A stretch of DNA of 20,614 bases. Origin: an uncultured Christensenellaceae bacterium. Lineage in GTDB: Bacteria > Bacillota > Clostridia > Christensenellales > Christensenellaceae. The first letter of the stretch is position 1; every line of letters begins with the position of its first letter. The notes under the pieces are model-generated. The model saw nothing but the letters and a program-made list of their open reading frames with translations, was not told the DNA's origin and did not search any database. Below are positions 1 to 7,504 of this stretch, piece after piece. The stretch lies in the NCBI GenBank assembly GCA_934373295.1, contig CAKROK010000039.1, forward strand, positions 1-20,614, written 5' to 3'. The position numbers and the translations under genes are program-made.

Positions 1-140
1 CTTTTACTTGTTTTTCATCGTGATTGTGGTCAGGGTTGTGGTCAACGCCCTGACTTCAGTCACGTTTTTATTTACGGATTCCTTTTTTCGTAGAGCCACT
101 TCGCTCAATTACTTGTTTCTATTGCTAACCCTGGAGTGCT

Positions 141-367
141 CTTGAAACAGAAGATTTCGAAATACCTAAACAGGCAACCATGCTCTGACAGATATTGCTA
201 AATACCATCATCCCGAGCTGCTGGGGTATGAGATCCAGAACTGGATGTGGAATTGGTCTACCATCGAATTTTGGGCTTTGGGAGAAGCTGAACGACCCGC
301 AATGAAACAGGCAGCAACAGCTTTGCCATGACGACCAAGAAGTGGATCGATGACACGGGTGCTGGCG
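141..367 (+). pseudogene. Degraded KilA-N domain gene remnant
   Basis: No single frame is open here, but three frames read in order give a coherent protein. Frame 3 (141-182) gives LETEDFEIPKQATM; frame 2 (about 179-277) gives DIAKYHHPELLGYEIQNW and on to STIEFW; a short stretch near 271-300 in frame 3 gives GFWEKLNDP; frame 1 (about 301-367) gives NETGSNSFAMTTKKWIDDTG. From memory of the family, this order matches KilA-N domain proteins, where YEIQNWxRNxxTIEFL precedes an LNSFxLSPKxWI segment. KilA-N is a DNA-binding domain common in phages and mobile elements. At least three frame changes are needed, so this is a dead gene; the C-terminal part of the domain is not recognisable. The two minus-strand open frames across this stretch look like chance. 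Family call is moderate because it is made by eye. Confidence 0.5.
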
Positions 368-447
368 GGAGAGCATTTCCTTTTGATAGGAGATTTGTCA
401 AGGGTATTCTCTTCTCGAAAATACAATTTCAAAATCATTATATGAAT

Positions 448-480
448 GAGTCAGTCCTCTTCCGGGTCTGACTCTTTTTT
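448..480 (+). terminator. Rho-independent terminator
   Basis: GAGTCAG (448-454) pairs with CTGACTC (468-474) around a 13-base loop and is followed at once by six Ts. It lies just beyond the KilA-N remnant on the same strand and fits a terminator of that former transcription unit. Confidence 0.65.
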
Positions 481-584
481 CTTAAAGACTTATACAGTCT
501 TAGTTTCGATTGCAGGACCCTTTTCCCCATTTAATACTTTTAGCGGTATTATGGCCTTGCAAGAAAGAAATGAGGTGAACAATT

Positions 585-775
585 ATGAGCATTATAAATG
601 CGGTGAGAGGATTTGACAGCGATTTGACACAAATGCGGAGCGTTTTATTTGGCATCATCCGCTACTTGGCTTCATCTGCATCTTTGTTGGAATGCCATTA
701 CTGGGTTTGGCGTGTGTCTGTATCAGTACAATCGTTATCGCCTTTCCAATGGCATACATTTTAGGTTGGTTGTGA
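585..775 (+). pseudogene. Small membrane protein gene with a frameshift
   Basis: ATG at 585 has a good ribosome site (GAGGTG, 9 bases upstream). The frame reads MSIINAVRGFDSDLTQMRSV then LFGIIRYLA, and soon becomes poor. From about 668 the next frame reads GFICIFVGMPLLGLACVCIS, then a second hydrophobic run ending in MAYILGWL and a TGA at 773-775. Joined, this is a protein of about 62 residues with a charged N-terminus and two membrane spans. The join needs a shift near 663-670 from frame 3 to frame 2. The coherent hydrophobic pattern on both sides of the break argues it was once one gene. No function is recognised. A sequencing error could produce the same picture. Confidence 0.55.
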
Positions 776-873
776 GCTTTATTTCATCTTTAGCCCCACC
801 CAAAATGACTAATGCCGCTTTTAGATGAAAGACTTTATGATATGTGGGGATAACAAAATAGGAGATGAATCTT

Positions 874-966
874 ATGCAAATGCTAATTGCACTCATAGGT
901 GTATGTGCGGCAGCAATGCTGCTGTGGTATGTCTATATTTTAATGAAGGGAGATGATCAGGCATGA
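874..966 (+). CDS. KdpF-like small membrane peptide
   Basis: A 30-codon gene. ATG at 874 follows GGAGATG (861-867). The peptide starts MQMLIALIGVCAAAMLLWYV, a single membrane span, and ends in a short charged tail (MKGDDQA). Its stop overlaps the start of the KdpA remnant in the ATGA arrangement typical of translational coupling. In kdp operons KdpF is a roughly 30-residue one-span subunit that stabilises the potassium pump and is encoded just before kdpA. Size, topology and position all fit; sequence similarity of such a short peptide cannot prove it. With kdpA truncated, the peptide has no partner here and is probably a leftover. Confidence 0.5.
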   Translation: MQMLIALIGVCAAAMLLWYVYILMKGDDQA

Positions 967-1049
967 GCACTATGATTCAGTATGTTTTATACCTTGCCAT
1001 TCTGGTTGTTTTGGCAATTCCGCTGGGCGCATACATAAAAAAGAACTGA
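963..1049 (+). pseudogene. kdpA: Truncated kdpA, N-terminal 28 codons only
   Basis: ATG at 963 overlaps the preceding stop. The product begins MSTMIQYVLYLAILVVLAIP, continues LGAYIKKN and stops. This matches the first membrane helix of KdpA, the potassium-binding subunit of the Kdp P-type ATPase, whose N-terminus typically reads YxLYLxILxxLAxPLGxYI. KdpA is normally about 560 residues, so about 95% is missing. After codon 25 the sequence switches to unrelated DNA and meets TGA at 1047, marking a recombination breakpoint. No kdpB or kdpC follows. Confidence 0.55.
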
Positions 1050-1606
1050 TGAAGCCCGCAGCAACCCTGTGTGGCGGACGGCTGGGGTGTACCTGTCTGT
1101 GTACTGTGACCACAGCGCAAAAATCTACTGGAATGTGGTGCTTAACTGAAAACGAATGACCCCGGCAGGCGAATGATGCTTTCCGGGGCTTGTCTATGGG
1201 TGGAGGACGTTTAGTAAGAAAGCCATTCAGAAGTACGTTCAGTTTCTTAGATGATTTGCTGATAATAGAACCGCCGAGTTCCAAACAATAGACTTGGCGG
1301 TGTGAGATGTCGATCAGGGAACTAGCCTTCTGCTTGATTTCGTGATATCCCCACCCCTTAGATCGTGAAGTAGAAGTTCCTCCCATACTTTGCCCAAAGC
1401 CATTGCTTTTATTTGCGTTTTCGATTATAATAACAATGGATTTTGTACGAATATGTGGACATGACTGCAACATGTGCGCTTACCTGCGTATTATCTTTCC
1501 GTTTCATAAACTGCTGTAAAGTGAGACATCTCGACCCAGCGTATCCAGATTTTGTGCAGTGAGCATGAGCCAGTTTATTGATATGGTCAAGGCATTGTAA
1601 AAGGAG
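1050..1606. other. Gene-poor stretch after the kdpA breakpoint
   Basis: I see no convincing gene. Short coherent patches exist: plus-strand codons near 1060-1150 read RTAGVYLSVY followed by SAKIYWNVVL, and minus-strand codons near 1330-1450 read NANKSNGFG then SRSKGWG, faintly like the ATP lid of an AgrC-type histidine kinase. Neither extends far enough to name. A possible promoter, TTGCTT (1403-1408) with 17 bases to TATAAT (1426-1431), faces the gene at 1607, leaving a long leader of about 170 bases. The stretch is best read as debris of several old insertions. Confidence 0.4.
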
Positions 1607-2302
1607 ATGAGTGCTTTGAAACTGCCGTACGAAAACGAATTGTATGAACTACGAAAGTGGATAGACTTTACAAACGCAAATTTGAACATGCAGTTTCTTC
1701 ACCTGCCACCTGAGATTCAATCTGTACGTCGATGGATCAACGCAATGGCAATGGGCATACAGAGTGATTACCCATTCTACGCTGCTGCACTACCTCGTAT
1801 TGCAAACATCCTTTTTCAGACGAACGGCATGGGGGCTGCTTTTGTAAATCCCGCAGCATTTGGTGAACTGGTAATAATTATTCGCCATATTGAAGCGGAA
1901 CCGGTTGTTGTTCGGTTTTGGTCAGAGATACACCCGCGAATCGTGAATGTCTCCCACGATTTATATTTGGATGGCCACTGCTCAACTGCAGCAGAAAAGG
2001 CAGTCAAAGAAGTGGAATCTCGTCTGCGGGAGAAGTTTGCAGAGTTAAAACCGGATACAGCGGTTCCAGTGAGAATTGGTGATGTAATTGGCGCGCTTAT
2101 AAGTGAAAACGGTGTATTCAAGTTCTGCGGTACGGCAACTACCGATGGTAAGAACTACCGGCGTGGAATTCAATCCCTGTTTGAAGGCATTATGGCAGCT
2201 TATCGCAATCCAGCTGCTCATACAAATCTTCAATACGAAAAACGCGAGGCTATGGAGCAAATCATGCTCGCAAGCCACTTGATGTATGTGCTGGATAAAT
2301 GA
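1607..2302 (+). CDS. TIGR02391 (Ymh) family protein, HEPN-like
   Basis: A 231-residue protein matching the TIGR02391/Hypoth_Ymh family. The C-terminal half carries the family pattern: IHPRIVNVSHDLYLDGHCSTA, then AEKAVKEVE, then an LFEGIMAAYRNPAAH segment near residues 195-210. RNPAAH fits the R-x4-6-H signature of HEPN domains, many of which are RNases in abortive-infection and toxin systems. The N-terminal half is not recognised. Start choice is uncertain: AAGGAG (1601-1606) abuts the ATG at 1607 with no spacing, whereas an in-frame TTG at 1616 lies 9 bases downstream of it and may be the true start, giving 228 residues. No antitoxin-like partner adjoins it. An RNase or cell-suicide role is inferred from the motif only. 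Confidence 0.75.
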   Translation: MSALKLPYENELYELRKWIDFTNANLNMQFLHLPPEIQSVRRWINAMAMGIQSDYPFYAAALPRIANILFQTNGMGAAFVNPAAFGELVIIIRHIEAEPVVVRFWSEIHPRIVNVSHDLYLDGHCSTAAEKAVKEVESRLREKFAELKPDTAVPVRIGDVIGALISENGVFKFCGTATTDGKNYRRGIQSLFEGIMAAYRNPAAHTNLQYEKREAMEQIMLASHLMYVLDK

Positions 2303-2342
2303 CTTTATTAGTGTAAGCTATTAAACAGGATTGTTAAAAAAC

Positions 2343-2468
2343 TATAAATGAGCATATTTTTCGATTTGCACAAAAAACACCGTTTGTCCATGCTTAAAAA
2401 CCAAATTTTGCGTTTTAGTCCTTGCTGCAAAAACAAAATTGTGCAGTATCATAATATGCTCATTTATA
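2343..2468. repeat. 16-bp perfect inverted repeat bounding a 126-bp AT-rich element
   Basis: TATAAATGAGCATATT (2343-2358) recurs as its exact reverse complement at 2453-2468. The 94 bases between are AT-rich and partly self-complementary: CAAATTTTGCGTTTT (2402-2416) is similar to the complement of the stretch near 2427-2441. The right arm ends just where recognisable DUF2326 sequence begins. It could be a small non-coding transposable element (TA target site possible), a recombination scar or a structured RNA. No transposase, reverse transcriptase or second copy is in the window. Confidence 0.6.
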
Positions 2469-2846
2469 ATTTATAAAGACAAACACAATGCTCCTGTACC
2501 TCATTTCACGGAGGTGAATTATACGTTCCATACTCCGGAGGATACGGGGACAGGCATAGCTTTTAAGGGATTAGTCGTATTTGATTTGGCGATGATGCAC
2601 TTGGCGAAACTTCCAATTTTAGTGCATGATTCTCTAATCCTTAAGCAAATATCAGATGACGCCATTGAGAATATTTTAGCCCAATATTCAGCTTGTGTAA
2701 AACAGATTATTATTGCACTTGATAAGCAAGATTCTTACAGCACAAGAACAGCTACAGAATTGGAAGAACATACTGTACTGAGGCTTGCTCCCGATGGAAA
2801 TGAGTTATTCGGAAGGTTGTGGAGCAAACACGCAAACGAGGAATAG
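2439..2846 (+). pseudogene. C-terminal stump of a DUF2326 ABC/SMC-like ATPase
   Basis: The open frame starts with a poor TTG inside the inverted repeat, and recognisable sequence begins only after about residue 12. It then reads FHTPEDTGTGIAFKGLVVFD, LPILVHDSLILKQISDDAIE, IIIALDKQDSY and NELFGRLWSK. This is the C-terminal end of DUF2326 proteins: a GTG-containing ABC signature-like segment, a Walker B-like strand ending in HDS and a switch-like lysine. DUF2326 proteins are large coiled-coil ATPases found in conflict systems. The Walker A and the long coiled coil, normally several hundred residues, are missing. No good ribosome site precedes the frame (GGAGGTG at 2510-2516 contains an in-frame GTG). 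It is almost certainly not functional. Confidence 0.7.
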
Positions 2847-2863
2847 TTCACACAAAAGTTTCG

Positions 2864-2891
2864 AAATCCAATTTGACATCTAATTGGATTT
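2864..2891 (+). promoter_or_regulatory. 10-bp inverted repeat around a TTGACA box
   Basis: AAATCCAATT (2864-2873) and AATTGGATTT (2882-2891) are perfect inverted repeats separated by 8 bases. A consensus -35 TTGACA (2873-2878) lies across the inner edge of the left arm. The matching -10 about 17 bases on is weak (CATACC, 2896-2901). It may be an operator controlling the DUF1016 gene at 3005. Alternatively it is a weak terminator of the upstream stump, since the right arm runs into four Ts. Confidence 0.4.
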
Positions 2892-3004
2892 TGATCATAC
2901 CATTTTTGATTTGAAGCCAAACAGCGTGAGACAACTGGGTATGCGTCTTTGCGCATTGCAGGAGGGTACTGGTTTACGCTGAAAATAGTTGAGGAGTCGA
3001 AAAC

Positions 3005-4027
3005 ATGAGCAACGAACAAATCCAAAATCCGGGACAATTTGATGAAGTCATCCATATCATCGACAATGCCCGCAACTGCGCAATAAAGGCGGTCAATGCC
3101 GAGTTGATCCAGATGTATTGGAGCGTTGGCGAATATCTGTCCAAGCTATGCACAGGTGCTGCGTTTGGTGATAAAATCATTGATGATGTTGCCGCCTATA
3201 TTGTAAAAGAAAATCCCGGAGTCAAAGGCTTCAACCGTCGCGGCCTCTACCGTATGAAACAATTCTACGAGACTTATAAGGATGATGAATTTGTGACACC
3301 ACTGGTGACACAAATCAGTTGGACGAACCATTTGCTTATCATGTCCAGCTCCAAGACGGTGGAGGAACGACATTTTTATATGACACTTTGCGCAAAGGAG
3401 CATTATTCCAAGCGGGAGTTAGAGCGTCAGATCAGTAGTGCGTACTACGAACGCCATATGCTCTCGAATAAGAAACCGCTTCCGGAATCTGTTCCTCAGG
3501 ATGTTCGTAAAAGTATTCTCGATACCTATGTACTGGAGTTTCTGGATTTGCCTGAGCTGTTTTCGGAAAAAAATCTACGAAAGGCAATTATCGAGAACTT
3601 GAAGCAATTCATTTTGGAGTTTGGCAAAGACTTTACGTTTATCGGTGAAGAATACCGTGTTCAGGTTGGCAACACAGATTTTTTCATCGATTTGCTGTTT
3701 TACAACCGTTCGCTGTCTTGCCTTGTGCCGATTGAATTGAAGATCGGAAAGTTCAAGCCGGAGCATATTGGGCAGATCAATTTCTACCTGGAAGCTCTTG
3801 ACCGTGATGTGAAAAAGCCAAACGAAAATCCTAGTGTAGGCGTTATTCTTTGCGCCAGCAAAGATGATGCAGTAGTGGAATATGCTTTAAGCCGCAGTAT
3901 GTCTCCTACGCTCGTTGCAGACTATAGACTTTGCCTCCCAGATAAGACACTTCTACAAAACAAGCTGCGCGAATTGACCGAGCTTGCGCTGGAAAGCGGC
4001 GAAAGTGACGAGGGCGATGAAGAATGA
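3005..4027 (+). CDS. DUF1016 family PD-(D/E)XK nuclease (YhcG-like)
   Basis: A 340-residue full-length member of the DUF1016/YhcG family. The N-terminal domain (about 1-165) has the family pattern YWSVGEYLSK and RGLYRMKQFYETY with LVTQISWTNHLLIM. The C-terminal nuclease domain (about 180-310) has GNTDFFIDLLFYNRSLSCLV followed by PIELK. D229, E244 and K246 form the D...E-x-K metal site. The tail is acidic. These proteins are predicted DNA nucleases frequent in defence islands and near type I restriction loci; the biological target is not established. ATG at 3005 has GAGGAG 8 bases upstream. The gene stands alone, 161 bases before the primase-helicase gene and separated from it by a hairpin, so they are probably not one operon. 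Confidence 0.9.
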   Translation: MSNEQIQNPGQFDEVIHIIDNARNCAIKAVNAELIQMYWSVGEYLSKLCTGAAFGDKIIDDVAAYIVKENPGVKGFNRRGLYRMKQFYETYKDDEFVTPLVTQISWTNHLLIMSSSKTVEERHFYMTLCAKEHYSKRELERQISSAYYERHMLSNKKPLPESVPQDVRKSILDTYVLEFLDLPELFSEKNLRKAIIENLKQFILEFGKDFTFIGEEYRVQVGNTDFFIDLLFYNRSLSCLVPIELKIGKFKPEHIGQINFYLEALDRDVKKPNENPSVGVILCASKDDAVVEYALSRSMSPTLVADYRLCLPDKTLLQNKLRELTELALESGESDEGDEE

Positions 4028-4103
4028 GCGCAGTCATCCACGCCCTCTATTCCTTATTGGGAGTGGTAGCCTTGGCTTAACTTGTCAGTAATTTGCCGAG
4101 TGA

Positions 4104-4146
4104 ACATTCCTCAATGCCGTTGATTTGCTGCGGTATTGGGGAATGT
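4104..4146 (+). promoter_or_regulatory. Long RNA hairpin upstream of the primase-helicase gene
   Basis: ACATTCCTCAATGCCG (4104-4119) pairs over all 16 positions with CGGTATTGGGGAATGT (4131-4146), counting two G-U pairs, around an 11-base loop. G-U pairs work only in plus-strand RNA (the other strand would have A-C mismatches), which favours a transcribed structure. No T-run follows, so it is not a classic terminator. It ends 41 bases before the ATG at 4188 and could be part of the leader of that gene. Confidence 0.5.
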
Positions 4147-4187
4147 AACTTTACTGGGGCAACTTGTTATAGAAATGGAGGTACCCA

Positions 4188-7078
4188 ATGGATGAAAGAA
4201 TAGCAGCCCTGACAGCCCAGATTGAAAAGCTCCAGGCGGAGAACACGTTCCTCAAGCACCTCCTGGACGAGGCGGGTATTTCCTATGTGTTGCCAGCCTC
4301 AAAGCCCACAGCGGAAATTTCAAAGCAGCTAGCCCGCCGATTCTATTCCTATTTCTGGGGCCGGACGGATGCTTACAGCAAACGCAGTGTGAACAAAACG
4401 ACGGGGAAGGCGGGATATTATCCTCAGTGTGAGAATCTGTGGAAGGATGGGATTTGTCCGAAAAAGTCCGGGAAGAAGGTCAAATGCGGGGCCTGCGCCA
4501 ACCGGAAGTGGCGGCAGCTGGAAGCGGAGCAGATCATGGCGCACCTGCGGGGAGAAAAGCCGGATGGCTCTGATGTGATTGGAATTTACCCGCTGTTCCC
4601 GGACGGGACTTGTAGATTACTGGTATTTGATTTCGACAACCACGAAAAGGGAGCGGAAACTCTGGATTTTGGAAATCCGGATACCCGCTGGATGGAGGAA
4701 GTGGACGCCCTGCGGCAGGTGTGCGAGGGAAATAAAGTTCCGTGCCTGGTTGAGAGGTCCCGGTCCGGGTGCGGCGGGCATCTGTGGATTTTCTTCGAAA
4801 GTGCCGTAGAAGCGGCCCTTGCCCGGCGGTTTGGAATGGCTCTGCTGCAAAAAGGCGCGGAGACGGTGATCTGAAGTCCTTCCGATTTTATGACCGGATG
4901 CTCCCGGCGCAGGACAATGTTGGAGATGGAGAACTGGGCTATCTGATTGCGCTGCCATTGCAGGGGCAGGCATTGAAGAAGGATAACAGTGCTTTTGTGG
5001 ACAAGAACTGGAATGCCTACCCGGACCAATGGGAAACGCTGTTTGCCGTGAAAAAGTTATCCGCACAGACAATGGAAAGCTGCATCAAAAGGTGGAATGT
5101 GCCGGAAACCGATCGAGGAAGCTTTTTGCCGGAAGACATCAAACCTTGGGAACGAAAAACATCCTTCCACACAGAAGATGTGGACGGCCAGCTGTGCATG
5201 ACCCTGGCAAACAGAATTTATATCGAAACCGGGAATCTAAAACCCAGGCTGCAAAATCAAATTCGTCGAATGGCGGCTATCCAAAATCCCATGTTCTACC
5301 GGAATCAGGCTATGGGTCTATCCAATTACGCAAATTCCCGGTTTATATATCTGGGAGAAGATGACAGTGGCTTTCTGTGTATTCCAAGGGGCCTTTTGGA
5401 TGCGCTGCTGGACCGTTGCGGGGATGCCGGAATTCCGGTGAAACTGACAGATGAACGAGCAAAGGGAAGGACATTAACTGCCAAATTTACAGGACAGCTG
5501 CGGGAAAAACAGAAGGAAGCCGTAGGGGCACTTTTGAAGCACGAATGTGGAATTTTAAGTGCCGCAACGGCCTTCGGGAAAACGGTCGTATGCAGCACTC
5601 TTATTGCGGAGCGAAAAGTCAGCACCTTAATTTTACTGGAATCCTCGGCACTGATCGACCAGTGGCAAAAGGCACTGGTCGAGTTCCTGGAATTTCAGGA
5701 GGATTTGCCGGAGTATGAAACGAAAACCGGAAGGAAAAGAAAGCGGAAAAGCGTTGTAGGCGTGATTCACGGCCCTAAGGATACATCCACAGGCATTGTG
5801 GACATTGCTATGGCGGGGTCGTTGTGTAAAAAAGGGGTGTTCCATCCAAGGCTTCGGGAGTATGGTATGGTCCTGGTAGACGAGTGCCACCACAGTGCCT
5901 CGGAGACGTTGCGTTCCGTATTACAAGAAGTTCATGCCACATATGTTTACGGCGTGACGGCAACGCCTTTTCGTGGAGATGGGCTGGAAAAGATCAACGA
6001 AATGCTTCTTGGCCCGGTGCGCTTTCAATATTCTGCCAAGGAAAAAGCGGCAGAGCAGGGGATCGACCACTACCTCGTGCCAAGATTTACAAGAACGGTG
6101 CTGCCCTTCGGTCAGGAAAAGCTTCCTGTGACCCAGGCCTATGAGCGTTTACGGAGGAACGAAAACCGCAATGGTTTGATTGTAGCAGATGTGAAAAAAG
6201 CGTTGGAGGCAGGAAGAACGCCGGTGATTTTGACCCGATTTACGGATCAGGCGGCGATCTTCTATGAAATGCTGAAGGATTCTGCTCAGAAGCCGTTTCT
6301 TCTGACAGGTGAAATGCCTAAAAAGGAGCGGGAAGCGGCGATACGGCAAATGGCAGAGGTTATGCCGCAGGAATCCATGCTGCTGGTGGCGACAGGTCAG
6401 CTGGTTGGCGAGGGCTTTGACTACCCTAGATTGGATACGCTGTTTCTGGCAACTCCGGTTTCCTGGAAAGGTGTGGTGGAGCAATACGCCGGACGGCTCC
6501 ACCGGGATCATCCGGGGAAGAAAAATGTGTTTATCTACGACTATGTGGACAGCCATATCCCTGTGTTTGACAAAATGTACGCCAAGCGTTTGAAAACCTA
6601 CAAGCGTATTGGCTACACCCTCTACGCACCGGATACCCCGGAGAAGCAGGCTGCCAACGCAATTTTCGACTCGGACACCTACCGCCCGGTTTTTGAACAG
6701 GATCTCCGGGAAGCTGTGGAAACGGTTGTGATTTCCAGCCCCACGCTGAGCAGAAAGCGGGTAGAGAACTTGGTAGAACTTTTACTTCCAGCCCAGGAAC
6801 AAGGCTTAAAAGCAGCAGTTATCACTTGGCATCCGGATGTGTATCGCTATGGAAATGACGAGAATCGGCTTTTATTATTGGAAAGCCTTCGGACGGCGGG
6901 GTTTGAAATTCAATATGCCGAAGAAACCTGCCAGCATTTTGCTGTGATCGATGAGAAAATCGTCTGGTACGGCAGTATGAACCTCCTTTCCCGGGACGAT
7001 GTGGAGGATAACATCATGCGTTTGGAAAGCCGGGAGGTGGCAGAGGAGCTTCTGGGGATTGTACATTTTTGCGAATAA
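4188..7078 (+). pseudogene. TOTE-type primase (AEP) + SF2 helicase, one frameshift
   Basis: Two overlapping frames form one protein of about 963 residues. ATG at 4188 has GGAGG upstream. Order: a short leucine coiled coil (1-30); a Cys-rich segment (QCENLWKDGICP, KCGACANRKW); a primase core with D148-x-D150 in LLVFDFDNHE and H198 in SGCGGHLWIFFE; the frame break near 4870; RFYDRMLPAQD; an SF2 helicase with AATAFGKT (K near 465), DECHH (near 565), GVTATPFRGDG and QYAGRLHRDHPGK (near 766); and a C-terminal phospholipase-D-like segment near 915 in which the usual HxK is CQH. It matches the TOTE conflict-system primase-helicase, thought to act in defence. Reading AAT CTG in place of A-TCTGA at 4869-4873 restores the frame, implying loss of one A. 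Frameshifting at the AAAAA run (4849-4853) or a sequencing error are alternatives. Confidence 0.85.
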
Positions 7079-7271
7079 CAGCGAAAAACTTCCGCTTCCT
7101 GACAAAACGAAAGAAAAAGGGGGGCATTACAAGGAGGAAAAACGGTTTGCTATCAGGCTGCGTTCGTCTATGCTCCTTGAAGTAGTTCTTAATGCTTAAA
7201 AAATAAAGCAACGGGAGTGTAGCATGAGGGTGAGCGTTCATGCAATCGTCGTGCGAACTTGCGATAATGTC

Positions 7272-7300
7272 TTGAATAAAACGACACGGAGTGCTATAAT
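7272..7300 (+). promoter_or_regulatory. Strong promoter of the restriction-type operon
   Basis: TTGAAT (7272-7277), 17 bases, then TATAAT (7295-7300), with TGC just before the -10 making an extended -10 box. Transcription would start near 7307, about 33 bases before the HTH gene. This is the clearest promoter in the window. Confidence 0.75.
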
Positions 7301-7341
7301 TTTCCTATATATTTCTGATTTTATCGGGAGGTTTCCTATAT
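7301..7341 (+). promoter_or_regulatory. Direct repeat TTTCCTATAT, candidate operator
   Basis: TTTCCTATAT occurs at 7301-7310, directly after the -10 box over the start point, and again at 7332-7341, between the ribosome site and start codon of the HTH gene. Spacing is 31 bases, close to three helical turns, so both copies face the same side. This suits binding by the HTH protein to repress its own promoter. Inference from position only. Confidence 0.35.
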
Positions 7342-7474
7342 GGCCGTTTCGTATCACAGACTATGGAAATTGCTGATCGACAGGAAGATGAGCAAAGCTG
7401 ATTTGCGCAAAGCTGCCGGACTGGCCCCCAATACCATGACAAAGCTCCAAAGGGAAGATTCTTTTGAACAGTAA
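7340..7474 (+). CDS. Short Xre/Cro-type HTH regulator, probably truncated
   Basis: A 44-residue product beginning MAVSYHRLWKLLIDRKMSKA, continuing DLRKAAGLAPNTMTKLQRED and ending SFEQ. This is the first part of an Xre-family helix-turn-helix as found in small clostridial regulators of about 65-75 residues: the first helices and the recognition helix (APNTMTKL) are present, but the last helices (usually with a CxxL and D/E-rich end) are missing. GGGAGG lies 8 bases before the ATG. It sits between a strong promoter and a methyltransferase gene, the position of controller proteins in restriction systems. It may be a working mini-regulator or a decayed one; no frame nearby supplies the missing end. 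Confidence 0.6.
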   Translation: MAVSYHRLWKLLIDRKMSKADLRKAAGLAPNTMTKLQREDSFEQ

Positions 7475-7494
7475 AAAGAGAATTGGTCCGTTTT

Positions 7495-7504
7495 ATAGTA
7501 CTAT
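7495..7504. promoter_or_regulatory. Palindrome ATAGTACTAT before the methyltransferase
   Basis: A perfect 10-base palindrome lies between the HTH stop and the methyltransferase start, 42 bases upstream of the chosen ATG. It could be a dyad site for the HTH regulator or a chance AT-rich palindrome. Confidence 0.25.

Noticed and set aside
1..60. Hairpin GTCAGGG (29-35) / CCCTGAC (48-54) as a terminator
   Set aside because: No T-run follows directly on either strand and no gene end can be seen next to it.
125..438. Two minus-strand open frames at the left end
   Set aside because: The plus strand reads as a broken KilA-N domain across the same bases; the minus-strand products have no coherent pattern.
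970..1473. Minus-strand frame of 167 codons with a faint histidine-kinase ATP-lid look (NANKSNGFG, SRSKGWG)
   Set aside because: The match covers about 30 residues, lacks the N box and H box, and the rest runs antisense across the kdpA remnant; too weak to call.
2343..2468. Retron-type non-coding RNA suggested by inverted repeats
   Set aside because: No reverse transcriptase gene lies nearby and the repeat spacing is short; an insertion scar fits better.
3005..4027. DUF1016 as part of a type I restriction operon
   Set aside because: No HsdM, HsdS or HsdR gene is in the window; it stands alone with its own upstream region.
6999..7199. Small open frame after the primase-helicase stop with a GGAGG inside
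   Set aside because: Most of it overlaps the helicase gene in another frame and the remaining 40 codons show no pattern; the GGAGG near 7133 has no suitable start codon after it.
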